Positions 24,617-33,849 of a stretch of 64,000 bases of DNA are shown here, one piece after another. A program made the position numbers and the translations under genes. The stretch is from DATFVA01 sp963774455 (GTDB lineage: Bacteria > Bacteroidota > Ignavibacteria > Ignavibacteriales > Ignavibacteriaceae), in NCBI GenBank assembly GCA_963774455.1, contig CAVZFD010000004.1, positions 682,001-746,000 on the forward strand, in the 5' to 3' direction. The first letter of the stretch is position 1. Every line of letters begins with the position of its first letter. A model generated the notes under the pieces. That model had not been told where the DNA came from, made no database searches, and saw only the letters and a program-made list of their open reading frames with translations.

Positions 24617-25045
24617 ATGAATACTATGAAAAGAAAAAACATAGATTATCTGATTGAACAATTCTGGAAAAACGGGTATCTGACTGTCAGCAGAAAGTTC
24701 GGAACATACCTGCCCGAACCTGAGAAGATAGGGGGATTTGAGGTTGATATAATTGCACGGCAGGGAAAAGACTACGCGCTTGGGATTACCATATCCGAGG
24801 ATGATTTTAAGGATCCAGAATTACTCGACAGGATTACGCACCTTGCAACCAGGCGAACTAAATTCACGCAGAAGAAAGTAGTACTTTATGTGGGTGTTCC
24901 TGAAGCTCATCTTCTGCTTGCAAAGGGATTAATATATTCACTTCCGAATGAGATCAAAAGCAATATTATGTTGTTCAGTCTTATTGAGCAGTCTTTGCCT
25001 CAGCTGAATCAATCGCATAAAGCACGTAAGATCCCTGTTTCGTGA
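24617..25045 (+). CDS. Degenerate PD-(D/E)XK nuclease-like protein in the lexA operon
   Basis: A 142-residue protein whose predicted order (helix, strand with GTYLPEP, strand FEVDIIAR, strand YALGITIS, helix DRITHLATRRTKF, strand KVVLYVGVP) follows the restriction-endonuclease-like fold. The Asp of EVDIIA fits the first catalytic acid, but the ExK that should come in the next strand reads GIT, so the site appears incomplete. It may bind DNA without cutting, or use relocated residues. A perfect TAAGGAGG lies eight bases before the ATG, promising strong translation when the operon is induced. Its place after lexA and a WYL-like gene suggests a damage-response role. The fold assignment is tentative. 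Confidence 0.6.
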   Translation: MNTMKRKNIDYLIEQFWKNGYLTVSRKFGTYLPEPEKIGGFEVDIIARQGKDYALGITISEDDFKDPELLDRITHLATRRTKFTQKKVVLYVGVPEAHLLLAKGLIYSLPNEIKSNIMLFSLIEQSLPQLNQSHKARKIPVS

Positions 25046-25158
25046 GGTAAATTTCAGTTGATACTCTGATTACGGACTAATCTTTTTTTACCCTTTTATT
25101 ATCGGTTAAGCGCGGTATATTTGTACATCCAATCCCCGGGTTAGACTGTTTGTCTACC

Positions 25159-25187
25159 TTGACATTCAGAGGGGTTAGGGTTAATTT
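25159..25187 (+). promoter_or_regulatory. Probable promoter of the uppS-bamA-lpx operon
   Basis: TTGACA at 25159-25164, a 17-base spacer and TAATTT at 25182-25187 match a sigma-70 promoter. Transcription would start near 25194, about 24 bases before the TTG start of uppS. Confidence 0.7.
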
Positions 25188-25217
25188 TACACGCTTAATC
25201 AATTTTTAGGACAGAAT

Positions 25218-26036
25218 TTGGTCGGACGTACTGAACAGGATGAAAGGCTTCAGCAGGACTTAAAAAAATCAGGCGTAATTCCAATTCATATTGCAATAAT
25301 AATGGATGGAAACGGCAGGTGGGCTCGCGGTAAAGGACTCCCCAGGGCTGCAGGTCATAAAAGAGGTGTTGACACTGTAAGGGATATTGTTGAAGCATGT
25401 GCACAAATAGGGGTGAAATATCTTACCCTGTATACCTTCTCCACTGAAAACTGGAAAAGACCCAAAGATGAAGTTTCTATGTTAATGCGTCTACTGCTCA
25501 AAAGTCTGAAAGATCGGACCGATGAGCTGATGGAGAATGATGTTAAACTTACCACTATAGGGAACATCGAAGAGCTCCCCGCGGAAGTCTGCAGCCGGCT
25601 TAAAGAGGATATCAAAAGGACTTCAAAAAACAGAAAGATGACGCTTAATCTCGCTCTCAGCTACAGCGGCCGGTGGGAAATTCTGGAAGGAATAAAGAAA
25701 GTAGCAGCAAAGGTTTCGCAAAATGAATTATCGATTGAAGATATTAATGAGGCCGCCTTTTCAGGTTTCCTTACTACACAGAATATGCCTGATCCCGATC
25801 TGCTTATAAGAACAAGCGGGGAATTCAGGGTCAGCAACTTCCTGTTGTGGCAGATTGCATATACCGAGTTCTATATTACAGATGTATACTGGCCGGATTT
25901 CAAAAGGGTCCATCTCTATGACGCCATCAAAAGCTTCCAGAAAAGAGAGCGAAGATTCGGTAAAGTAAGTGAACAAATAAATAAGAATGAAAAAGGCTTA
26001 AAGAATGTCTCAACCCTTCCCAAAGAAACTGTTTAA
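25218..26036 (+). CDS. uppS: Isoprenyl transferase (undecaprenyl diphosphate synthase)
   Basis: This cis-prenyltransferase makes undecaprenyl diphosphate, the lipid carrier for peptidoglycan and O-antigen units. The 272-residue product has the family start IAIIMDGNGRWARGKG with the catalytic Asp, the LTLYTFSTENWKRP motif, and the C-terminal DLLIRTSGEFRVSNFLLWQ and Y.E segment. The start is TTG 25218; no ATG is available before the MDGNGRWA motif, and AGGA lies upstream. It opens the envelope operon, and its 3' end overlaps the bamA start by 32 bases. Confidence 0.95.
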   Translation: MVGRTEQDERLQQDLKKSGVIPIHIAIIMDGNGRWARGKGLPRAAGHKRGVDTVRDIVEACAQIGVKYLTLYTFSTENWKRPKDEVSMLMRLLLKSLKDRTDELMENDVKLTTIGNIEELPAEVCSRLKEDIKRTSKNRKMTLNLALSYSGRWEILEGIKKVAAKVSQNELSIEDINEAAFSGFLTTQNMPDPDLLIRTSGEFRVSNFLLWQIAYTEFYITDVYWPDFKRVHLYDAIKSFQKRERRFGKVSEQINKNEKGLKNVSTLPKETV

Positions 26037-28512
26037 TTATTCATATATAGTATTCATTTTTCTTCTGGGATGCGGTTTTCTGCACGCCCAGGAACAGCAG
26101 CCTAAAATTTATAAGGTTCTCGGTATCTCCGTTGAAGGTAATCAATCGGCCGATGCAAGTACGATCGCAGCTAACAGCGGACTGAAAGTGGGAGATGAGA
26201 TCCAGGTCCCCGGTGATCAGACGATGAATGCAATTAAACAGCTATGGGCGCTTAATATCTTTTCAAACGTTGAAATTGAAATCGAGAAGCAATTAGACAA
26301 CGGAGTCTTCCTTTTAATTAAAGTGACAGAATATCCTCGTTTTGAAAAGCTTGTTATTGAAGGCAACGATGAGATCGATGCAGATGATATCGAGAAAAAA
26401 TCTAATTTTATAAGGGGACAAATATTAAAACCGCAGGAAATTACCAACTTCGAACAGCGCATTCTTAAACTTTACGCTGATGAGGGTTATTTAAATGCAA
26501 AAGTTAATACGGAGAGGTTTGATTACTTCGCTGCAGATACAACAGAAGATAATATTGTCATAACCTGGCGTAACGAAAAAAATCTTTCCGATGAATACCA
26601 GGTTGAATACCCGAAGAGCGAAATCACGTACTCTGACCTTATATCGAGGATAAAAGAAAGAATACTCCTTAAACTGGTTGTAGATGAGGGTGAGGAAGTT
26701 ACCGTCAGAAAAATAGAATTCACCGGGAATCAAGCTTTCGATAATTCAGATCTTCGTGGTGCAATGGCTGAAACTGAAGAATCGCAGTGGTGGAAATTCT
26801 GGAGCAGCGCTCAGTTCCATCCTGACAAATACAAGGAGGACAAAGACCTTATCGTAAAGTTCTATCAGAAGAACGGCTACAGGGATGCTGAGATACTTTC
26901 CGACTCGCTTATTTATTATAATGACAATAAAGATCTTGAGATACTTATAAATGTTTATGAAGGTCCTCAGTACAGAGTAAGAAACATTACGTTTACAGGT
27001 AACACCGTTTTTCCTGACGAGGTATTACGGCAGAGACTCGATTTTGCTAAAGGGGATGTATACGATTATGAAAAATTCGAAAGGAACCTGCATGGTAACG
27101 AGAAACAGACCGATCTATCCTCACTGTATCTCGATAACGGGTACCTGACTTACAATGTTCAGGCAACCGAGCAGAAAGTCCCGCCTGATTCCATGGATAT
27201 TTCAATACGGATTGAAGAAAGAAATCAGTTCAGAGTCGGTAAGGTCGATATAACCGGAAATGATAAAACCAAAGACAAAGTAATTAGAAGAGAGCTCTAT
27301 ACCATTCCGGGCGATTACTTTAACCGCGGTCTGTTATTAAGAAGTATACAACAGCTTGCTAACCTCCAATACTTCAACGTGGAGAAGTTATACGGCCCCC
27401 AGGCAATTGACTACACACTTGCCAACGACAGTACTGTAAACGTTGTTTTCGGGGTGGAGGAGAAATCGAGTGATTATCTGAATGCTTCGGTAGGATACAG
27501 CGGAAGTTTCGGATTCAGCGGCTCGGTGGGAATCACCCTTACAAACTTTTCGATTGCCGAACCCTTCCGGCTTGGAGGAGGACAGATATTAAGCTTTAAC
27601 TGGCAGTTCGGGGTAGGAAGTCTCTACCGTACATTTACTCTAGGTTTTACAGAACCCTGGTTTATGGATACGCCGACGCTTGTAGGAGCAGAAGTTTTCG
27701 ATACACGGCAGGCTTATATTTACGATTTACGTCAGTCAGGTGGAACATTAAAAGTCGGACGTAGGTTAAAATGGCCGGATGATTTCTTCTATATACAAGG
27801 ACTCTTCAAGTTCCAGTATAATAATGTAATAAACGGAGGAAATTATTATGCAGAAGGTCAGTCGCGTCAGTATACATTAGGAGCCACAATCTCAAGGAAA
27901 GATATAGATAACCCGATATTCCCTTCAACCGGCTCCAATATTTCTCTTGACGCTCAACTTTCCGGCGGTCCGCTTCTTCCGGGAGATGTTGATTATTATA
28001 AGCTCGGTTTCAGAGCCGAATGGTATAAGAGGCTGTTCAACTCAAACAGACTTGTATTCTACACAACTGCAGATATGGGTTACATAGAAGAAATAGTTAA
28101 AGGAACCCAGATACAGCCTTTCGAGTTCTTTTACATGGGCGGAAACGGGCTCATTATTGCGACTTCTCCTTTGAGAGGATATGATGACCGGACCGTAGGA
28201 CCAAGAAACTCTCTTGGGAATGTAATCGGAGGGCGTGTAATGACAAGGTACACTTCCGAGTTGAGATTTGCTGTTACTCTCGATCCTATTCCCCTGTACC
28301 TTATCGCATTCGCTGAAGCGGGAAACGTCTGGGAGGATCTGAATAAAACCGATCCGTTCGAGCTGAGGAGATCTGCAGGTTTTGGTGCAAGGATTATGAT
28401 CAATCCTATAGGACTCATAGGATTTGATCTTGGTTACGGCTTTGACCGCAAAATCGTTGACGGTAAAGATCCTGCATGGCTCTTCCACTTTCAATTTGGT
28501 AGAGGATTTTAA
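26005..28512 (+). CDS. bamA: Outer-membrane protein assembly factor BamA
   Basis: BamA inserts beta-barrel proteins into the outer membrane. The 835-residue protein has a signal peptide (residues 1-29), about five POTRA domains (30-430; strands such as ISVEGNQSADAST, VRNITFTGNTVF and VGKVDITGNDKT) and a 16-strand barrel ending in FHFQFGRGF with a terminal Phe. The conserved loop-6 motif of Omp85 proteins is visible as LRGYDD. It starts inside the end of uppS and is followed by two Skp-like chaperones, the usual partners in periplasmic transit of outer-membrane proteins. Length and order are typical. Confidence 0.96.
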   Translation: MSQPFPKKLFNYSYIVFIFLLGCGFLHAQEQQPKIYKVLGISVEGNQSADASTIAANSGLKVGDEIQVPGDQTMNAIKQLWALNIFSNVEIEIEKQLDNGVFLLIKVTEYPRFEKLVIEGNDEIDADDIEKKSNFIRGQILKPQEITNFEQRILKLYADEGYLNAKVNTERFDYFAADTTEDNIVITWRNEKNLSDEYQVEYPKSEITYSDLISRIKERILLKLVVDEGEEVTVRKIEFTGNQAFDNSDLRGAMAETEESQWWKFWSSAQFHPDKYKEDKDLIVKFYQKNGYRDAEILSDSLIYYNDNKDLEILINVYEGPQYRVRNITFTGNTVFPDEVLRQRLDFAKGDVYDYEKFERNLHGNEKQTDLSSLYLDNGYLTYNVQATEQKVPPDSMDISIRIEERNQFRVGKVDITGNDKTKDKVIRRELYTIPGDYFNRGLLLRSIQQLANLQYFNVEKLYGPQAIDYTLANDSTVNVVFGVEEKSSDYLNASVGYSGSFGFSGSVGITLTNFSIAEPFRLGGGQILSFNWQFGVGSLYRTFTLGFTEPWFMDTPTLVGAEVFDTRQAYIYDLRQSGGTLKVGRRLKWPDDFFYIQGLFKFQYNNVINGGNYYAEGQSRQYTLGATISRKDIDNPIFPSTGSNISLDAQLSGGPLLPGDVDYYKLGFRAEWYKRLFNSNRLVFYTTADMGYIEEIVKGTQIQPFEFFYMGGNGLIIATSPLRGYDDRTVGPRNSLGNVIGGRVMTRYTSELRFAVTLDPIPLYLIAFAEAGNVWEDLNKTDPFELRRSAGFGARIMINPIGLIGFDLGYGFDRKIVDGKDPAWLFHFQFGRGF

Positions 28513-28604
28513 AACGTAAAATCAAATTTTATTGTAAATTACATAATTAATGATATCATTTTTAGCAAAAGCAATTTCTTATTTAAAAAACTGAGGTGTA
28601 CATA

Positions 28605-29132
28605 GTGAAAAAGTATCTTTTTATTCTTTCAATCTTATTTCTAGGTGCCGGTCTTACCGCAGCGCAGACAAATCAAAAAATCGGTTATGTCGATTCACAG
28701 GTCATCCTTACCCAATGGTCCGAAGCAATCAAAGCACAGGGAGATCTGGATGCAATTACGAACAAATGGTCTTCACAGCTTGACAGTATGACCCAGTCTT
28801 ACCAGCAGAAAGCAAATGATTACCAGAAACAGCTAAACACTATGCCCGAGGATAAAAAACTTGCAGCGCAGCAGGATCTTGTCCAGATGGAACAGAATAT
28901 TATGAACTTCAGGAAAGAAAAGTTTTCCCAGGGCACCGGTGAGATATATAAAAAGAATGATGAGATCTTTGCTCCTATCAAAGACAAGATTTACAAAGCA
29001 ATCGGAGCAGTTGCAAAAGAAGAAGGTATGAACTTCGTTTTCGATAAATCCGGAGATATCATCCTGCTTTATGCAGATTCAGCATTCGATGTCACTTATA
29101 AAGTGCTTGATAAGTTAAAAAGAGGGAGTTAA
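28605..29132 (+). CDS. OmpH/Skp-family periplasmic chaperone, copy 1
   Basis: Skp-like proteins hold unfolded outer-membrane proteins in the periplasm as trimers with long coiled-coil arms. The product has a signal peptide (KKYLFILSILFLGAGLTAAQ), the IGYVDSQVI strand that starts the family domain, a long charged Gln/Lys-rich helical region and the end FVFDKSGDIILLYAD. I prefer GTG 28605, which has GAGGTG five bases upstream, over an in-frame GTG at 28596 that overlaps this site. A paralogue follows after 90 bases. Confidence 0.9.
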   Translation: MKKYLFILSILFLGAGLTAAQTNQKIGYVDSQVILTQWSEAIKAQGDLDAITNKWSSQLDSMTQSYQQKANDYQKQLNTMPEDKKLAAQQDLVQMEQNIMNFRKEKFSQGTGEIYKKNDEIFAPIKDKIYKAIGAVAKEEGMNFVFDKSGDIILLYADSAFDVTYKVLDKLKRGS

Positions 29133-29222
29133 TTTTCTTTCAAATATCGGGATGAAAACAGTTCCTGATAACATAGAACTGTTTTTCATTTCCCGGCAAC
29201 CCTAACCAGTTCGGAGTTTTTT

Positions 29223-29744
29223 ATGAAAAGCTTTGGGATTCTTCTCTCAGCATTAGTTTTAACAGTATTTTCTATCCCCTCGTTGGCCCAGCTGAAAATC
29301 GGGTATGTTGATTCAAATACTATAATGGATAATCTTACTGATGCGCAGGATGCACGTCAGAAGCTTGACGCACTTGTTAAAGAATGGCAGGATGAATTAA
29401 ATAAAAAGGAAGCTGCCTGGAAAGCAAAGTACGATGATTATGAAAAAAGAAAACTCATTATGACCGACCAGACCCGCTCTGAAATGGAAACAGAACTGAT
29501 GAATATGGAGAAGGACATCTCTGATTTCAGGGAAAAGAAGTTTGGGACCAGCGGCGAACTTTTCCAGAAACAGGATGAGCTGATGAAACCGGTGCAGAAT
29601 AAAATATTTAATGCGATCCAGGATATTGCGCAGGAAGAGGACCTCGACTTTGTTTTTGACAGGAGCGGCGACGTGATGCTGTTATATGCAAAGGAGGAAT
29701 ACGATATAACCAATAAAGTGCTTGATAAACTGAAACTGGAATAA
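29223..29744 (+). CDS. OmpH/Skp-family periplasmic chaperone, copy 2
   Basis: A second Skp-like chaperone of 173 residues, clearly a tandem duplicate of the one at 28605: both contain KIGYVDS near the start, a central coiled-coil arm, and FVFD[KR]SGD followed by LLYA and KVLDKLK at the end. The signal peptide ends at SLAQ. The gene overlaps lpxD by one base (TAATG). The two copies differ most in the arm, which may tune client range; this is inference. Confidence 0.9.
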   Translation: MKSFGILLSALVLTVFSIPSLAQLKIGYVDSNTIMDNLTDAQDARQKLDALVKEWQDELNKKEAAWKAKYDDYEKRKLIMTDQTRSEMETELMNMEKDISDFREKKFGTSGELFQKQDELMKPVQNKIFNAIQDIAQEEDLDFVFDRSGDVMLLYAKEEYDITNKVLDKLKLE

Positions 29745-30808
29745 TGAAGATTACTCTGGCTGATATGGCTGCCTTCATCGGCGGAGAAATTACAGGGGAT
29801 AGTAATCTTGAAATAAAAAGTCTTGCTAAAATTGAAGAAGCCGTTCCGGGCGATCTTACTTTTCTTTACCTTTCACATTACGAAAAATATTTTGATTCAA
29901 CCAATGCTTCTGCAATAATCGTCAAGCCGGGATTTGAAAAAACCCGCAGCGATATTTCTTATGTAGAAGTCACTGATCCCAATAAAGCCTTTTTCAAACT
30001 GGTAAGGAAATTCTTTCCTCCCGTTTTCCCCCTTGAAGGAATCGATAAAACGGCTTCCGTTCATCCTGATGCAAAGCTGGGTAAGAATGCATCCATAGGC
30101 AAGAACGTCGTTATATCCCGGGGCTGCAGGATAGGAAATAACGTTAAGATATTTCACAACACTGTTATTCTTGAGGATGTTGAAATCGGAGACAACTGTT
30201 TAATATTCCAGAATGTAAGTATCCGTGAGAAATGTAAAATCGGGAACCGTGCAGTTATTCATCCCGGAACAGTTATAGGTTCGGACGGCTTTGGTTTCGA
30301 ACCCGATGAAGAAGGCAGGTTTCACAAAATACCCCAGATCGGGAATGTGATTATCGAAGATGATGTTGAACTGGGCTCGAATGTTTCTATAGATCGGGCC
30401 TCTATCGGCTCCACTATAATTAAAAGAGGCGTGAAGGTGGATAACCTGGTGCAGATTGCCCATAACGTTTATATTGGCGAAGATACTGTGATATCGGCGC
30501 AGGCGGGAATCTCCGGGAGTACAAAGGTAGGTAAAAACTGTTTTATACTTGGTCAGGTAGGGTTAACAGGACATATAGAAATTGCTGATAATGTTATCCT
30601 GATTGCTCAATCCGGTGTTTCCAAGGGGATCTCCAAAGCCGGAACTTACTTCGGCTCGCCCGCAAAGGAAATTAAGACAGCTTTTAAGCTTGAATCACAT
30701 ATCAGGAATCTGCCCGAATATGTTAAGAAAATTTCACAGCTTGAAAATGAAATAAAGATGCTTAAGGAACATATTGAAAATAAATCCGCCGGACGGCAGG
30801 AATCCTGA
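29744..30808 (+). CDS. lpxD: UDP-3-O-acylglucosamine N-acyltransferase
   Basis: LpxD adds the second acyl chain in lipid A synthesis. The 354-residue protein has an N-terminal uridine-binding domain (1-100, with LTFLYLSHYEKYF), a left-handed beta-helix of hexapeptide repeats (about 105-320, for example IGKNVVISRGCRIGNNVKI) and a C-terminal helix. The catalytic His lies in QIAHNVYIGE. It is cotranscribed with skp, lpxC-fabZ and lpxA, the canonical lipid A gene order. Confidence 0.96.
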   Translation: MKITLADMAAFIGGEITGDSNLEIKSLAKIEEAVPGDLTFLYLSHYEKYFDSTNASAIIVKPGFEKTRSDISYVEVTDPNKAFFKLVRKFFPPVFPLEGIDKTASVHPDAKLGKNASIGKNVVISRGCRIGNNVKIFHNTVILEDVEIGDNCLIFQNVSIREKCKIGNRAVIHPGTVIGSDGFGFEPDEEGRFHKIPQIGNVIIEDDVELGSNVSIDRASIGSTIIKRGVKVDNLVQIAHNVYIGEDTVISAQAGISGSTKVGKNCFILGQVGLTGHIEIADNVILIAQSGVSKGISKAGTYFGSPAKEIKTAFKLESHIRNLPEYVKKISQLENEIKMLKEHIENKSAGRQES

Positions 30809-30888
30809 TAACCCTTTCTTTATTGGATTTCAAAACTCAGCATGCTATTTTATTAACCGATTTTAAAAACAACATTCCGGATATTTCA

Positions 30889-32307
30889 ATGTTAGAACAA
30901 CAGAGAACAATTGCTAAAGAAGTTTCATTATCGGGGATCGGACTACATACTGGCGCTGAATGTACGATGACTTTCAAACCAGCTCCTGAAAACTACGGGG
31001 TTAAGTTTGTAAGGGTTGATCTTAACGGTAATCCTGAAATTCCTGCGAATGCCGACTATGTAATTGATATATCGCGCGGGACTACGCTCGGGATCGGTGA
31101 AGCAAAAGTTCATACTGTTGAACATGTTCTTGCATCAGTATACGGTCTGCAGATAGATAACCTGATCGTTGAAATTGACGGCATTGAGCCTCCTGTCGGA
31201 GACGGCAGCGCCCTTCCTTATGTTACTGAACTCCTTAACGCTGGTTTCGTGCAGCAGGATGCCCCGAAAGATTATCTTATAATCGACGAAACCGTGATGT
31301 ACCATAATGATGAAAAACAAATAGATATAGTCGCCCTTCCACTTGACGGCTACAGGATTACGGTAATGGTTGATTACCAGAATCCTGCCCTTGGAAGTCA
31401 ACATACAGGATTATTTGATCTTGAGAATGAATTTGTATCTGAATTCGCCCCCGCCAGGACATTCTGCTTCCTTAGCGAAGTGGAAGAGCTTGCAAACCAG
31501 GGTCTGATTAAAGGCGGCGATATCGATAACGCCGTAGTTATAATTGACCGGGATCTTGACGATAACGGTTTAGAGAAATTACGGAAGCGAGTAGGTATAA
31601 AACAAAAAATATCCCTTGGTTCGAACGGTATCCTTAATAACAAGGAATTGCGGTTCAGGAACGAGCCTGTAAGACACAAGCTCCTTGATCTTATAGGCGA
31701 CCTTGCTCTTATAGGGGCGCCGGTCAAAGCGCAGATACTTGCGGCGCGTCCGGGACATAAGGCAAATGTTGAATTCGCAAAACAGGTAAGAAAATTATTT
31801 CAGCAGAGAAAACTAGTTAAGAAATACCAGTTTGTTAAGAAGGAAGGAATCGTTTTTGATGCAAACGCGATCCAGAGAATACTTCCTCACAGGTATCCTT
31901 TCCTCCTTGTAGATAAAATCATTGAGCTTCAGATTGATAAAAAAGTAATCGGTGTAAAATCCGTTACTGTAAATGAACCTTTCTTCCAGGGACATTTTCC
32001 CGGACAGCCGATTATGCCCGGCGTTCTTATAATTGAATCAATGGCACAAACAGGCGGAATACTCCTTCTTAATTCTTTTCCTGATCCGGAAAAGAAGCTT
32101 GTCTTGTTTATGCAGATAAATAACGCAAAATTCAGAAAGCCGGTATACCCCGGTGATCAGCTCTACCTGGAAATTGAGTTAACGAATAAGAAGAGCAAAG
32201 TAGTTATGATGCAGGGCAAAGCTTTTGTGAATGAAGTACTTGTTGCCGAAGCAGATTTTATGGCTGGTATTGTTGATCGTGAATCAAACTTAAACCCCCA
32301 GGCTTGA
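30889..32307 (+). CDS. lpxC/fabZ: Bifunctional UDP-3-O-acyl-GlcNAc deacetylase / 3-hydroxyacyl-ACP dehydratase
   Basis: The N-terminal 300 residues are LpxC, the zinc deacetylase that commits precursor to lipid A: SLSGIGLHTG opens the domain, HTVEHVLASVYGL and DGIEPPVGDGSA surround the metal and substrate sites, and the late RPGHKAN carries the catalytic His. The C-terminal 145 residues are FabZ, with HRYPFLLVDK and GHFPGQPIMPGV bearing the catalytic His, and the Glu in LIIESMAQ. Such fusions occur in Bacteroidetes and relatives. I start at ATG 30889, since homologues begin just before the TI..EVSLSG segment; a TTG at 30823 would add 22 residues of no evident role. Confidence 0.95.
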   Translation: MLEQQRTIAKEVSLSGIGLHTGAECTMTFKPAPENYGVKFVRVDLNGNPEIPANADYVIDISRGTTLGIGEAKVHTVEHVLASVYGLQIDNLIVEIDGIEPPVGDGSALPYVTELLNAGFVQQDAPKDYLIIDETVMYHNDEKQIDIVALPLDGYRITVMVDYQNPALGSQHTGLFDLENEFVSEFAPARTFCFLSEVEELANQGLIKGGDIDNAVVIIDRDLDDNGLEKLRKRVGIKQKISLGSNGILNNKELRFRNEPVRHKLLDLIGDLALIGAPVKAQILAARPGHKANVEFAKQVRKLFQQRKLVKKYQFVKKEGIVFDANAIQRILPHRYPFLLVDKIIELQIDKKVIGVKSVTVNEPFFQGHFPGQPIMPGVLIIESMAQTGGILLLNSFPDPEKKLVLFMQINNAKFRKPVYPGDQLYLEIELTNKKSKVVMMQGKAFVNEVLVAEADFMAGIVDRESNLNPQA

Positions 32308-32317
32308 TGGAAAAATT

Positions 32318-33094
32318 ATGGTTAACATACATTCTACCGCAATTGTCAGCAGCAAGGCAAAACTTGGAGATAATGTTAATGTTTTGCCTTTTACAATCAT
32401 TGAAGACGATGTTGAAATAGGAAATGACTGCACGATAGGTCCTTCAGCTGTTATTTATAACGGTGCAAGGATCGGAAATAATGTAAAAATATACCAGGGC
32501 GTTTCCATATCCCACACCCCCCAGGATTTGGGCTACAGAGGTGAGACTACCTATTTTTATGTAGGTGATAATACGGTTATACATGAATTTGTCACTCTCC
32601 ACCGCGGTACGAAATCTACCGGGTTCTCAAAAGTAGGTAAGAATTGTTTTCTGATGGCGTATTCCCACGTTGCTCACGATTGTACCGTTGGTGATAACTG
32701 CATTCTGGCAAATAGTGTTCAAATTGCAGGTCACTGCACTCTTGAAGATTATGTAACTATTGGCGGACTGACACCAGTACATCAGTTCTGCAAAGTCGGT
32801 CAGCATTCAATGACCGGCGGAGGTTTCAGAATAGTACAGGATGTTCCTCCTTTCGTTCTCGCTGGTAACGAACCACTTAAATTTTCGGGACTAAATGTTA
32901 TAGGATTACGGAGAAGAGGTTTCCAGACAGAGGATATTCTTACTCTGAAGAAGGCTTTCGCAATACTCTACGATAAAGCCTATAACGTATCCCAGGCAAG
33001 AGAAAAGATCACTGCAGAGTTCGGCGATAATAAATACGTACAGATAGTGTTGGAATTCCTGAAGGACAGCAAAAGAGGAATAATAGGCAAATGA
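32318..33094 (+). CDS. lpxA: UDP-GlcNAc acyltransferase
   Basis: LpxA performs the first step of lipid A synthesis, acylating UDP-GlcNAc. The 258-residue protein has the left-handed beta-helix (hexapeptide repeats from residue 1 to about 185) and a C-terminal helical domain. The catalytic His lies in AYSHVAHDCTVGDN, and IQIAGH and GGLTPVHQFCKVG are typical. It overlaps the next gene by four bases (ATGA). Confidence 0.96.
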   Translation: MVNIHSTAIVSSKAKLGDNVNVLPFTIIEDDVEIGNDCTIGPSAVIYNGARIGNNVKIYQGVSISHTPQDLGYRGETTYFYVGDNTVIHEFVTLHRGTKSTGFSKVGKNCFLMAYSHVAHDCTVGDNCILANSVQIAGHCTLEDYVTIGGLTPVHQFCKVGQHSMTGGGFRIVQDVPPFVLAGNEPLKFSGLNVIGLRRRGFQTEDILTLKKAFAILYDKAYNVSQAREKITAEFGDNKYVQIVLEFLKDSKRGIIGK

Positions 33095-33837
33095 TGTGGA
33101 CATATCTCAATACCGGTGAGAATACAGGATCATTCAACATGGAATTTGACCTTGGTCTTGTGCACGAATCCTCCCCGGACCATATTACATTGCGTCTCTA
33201 TAGGTGGAAACCATACTGCATTTCCCTCGGTGCTAACCAGGATATTTCTGAAATAAATGAAGAAAAAGCAGCGGCTGACGGAATCGGCATTGTAAAGAGG
33301 CCCACAGGCGGACGGGCAATTCTTCACTCTGAAGAGCTTACATATTCTGTTGTTATGCCTTTAACAAAAGAAGTTTCTCCCCGCGGGGTTTATCAGCAGA
33401 TCAATTTTGCACTGCTGGAAGGATTAAAAGTTTACGATGATGGATTAGCCAGACTTGAGCTTGAAGGAGCTCAGCCCGATCTTCTTTCTTTTTACAAGGA
33501 GAACCTGGGTGCCGCCTGCTTCGGTGTGCCGGCTAAAAGTGAAATCAAATATGCCGGTAAAAAGGTGGTGGGGAGTGCACAAAGAAAGATCGGTAATGTA
33601 CTATTACAGCATGGATCTATTATGTGTGGTAATTATCATGTAAATTTAGCCCATTATCTTAAGCTCCCTGAGGAAGAACAACTGGGAATAAAAAAGGAAT
33701 TAATTCTTAAGACTATTGAGCTTGAAACAATCCTCGGTTACGCAACAAATTATTCAAGACTTGCGGAATCTATTGTATCGGGCTTTGAGAAGTTTTATGA
33801 AGTTAATGTGGTCAGTGAGGAATTATTATCAAAATAA
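33091..33837 (+). CDS. lipM: Octanoyltransferase, LipM type (lipoate biosynthesis)
   Basis: A 248-residue member of the biotin/lipoate ligase superfamily. The segments KRPTGGRAILHSEELTYSV and GKKVVGSAQRK...LLQHGSI match LipM octanoyltransferases, and the Cys in GAACFGVPAKSEI occupies the place of the LipM catalytic cysteine, which lipoate ligases of the LplA type lack. It should move octanoyl groups from acyl carrier protein to lipoyl domains. Its start overlaps the lpxA stop, an unusual operon partner explained perhaps by shared use of acyl-ACP. A lipoate ligase role remains possible. Confidence 0.75.
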   Translation: MMWTYLNTGENTGSFNMEFDLGLVHESSPDHITLRLYRWKPYCISLGANQDISEINEEKAAADGIGIVKRPTGGRAILHSEELTYSVVMPLTKEVSPRGVYQQINFALLEGLKVYDDGLARLELEGAQPDLLSFYKENLGAACFGVPAKSEIKYAGKKVVGSAQRKIGNVLLQHGSIMCGNYHVNLAHYLKLPEEEQLGIKKELILKTIELETILGYATNYSRLAESIVSGFEKFYEVNVVSEELLSK

Positions 33838-33849
33838 TGTCTGATTAAA

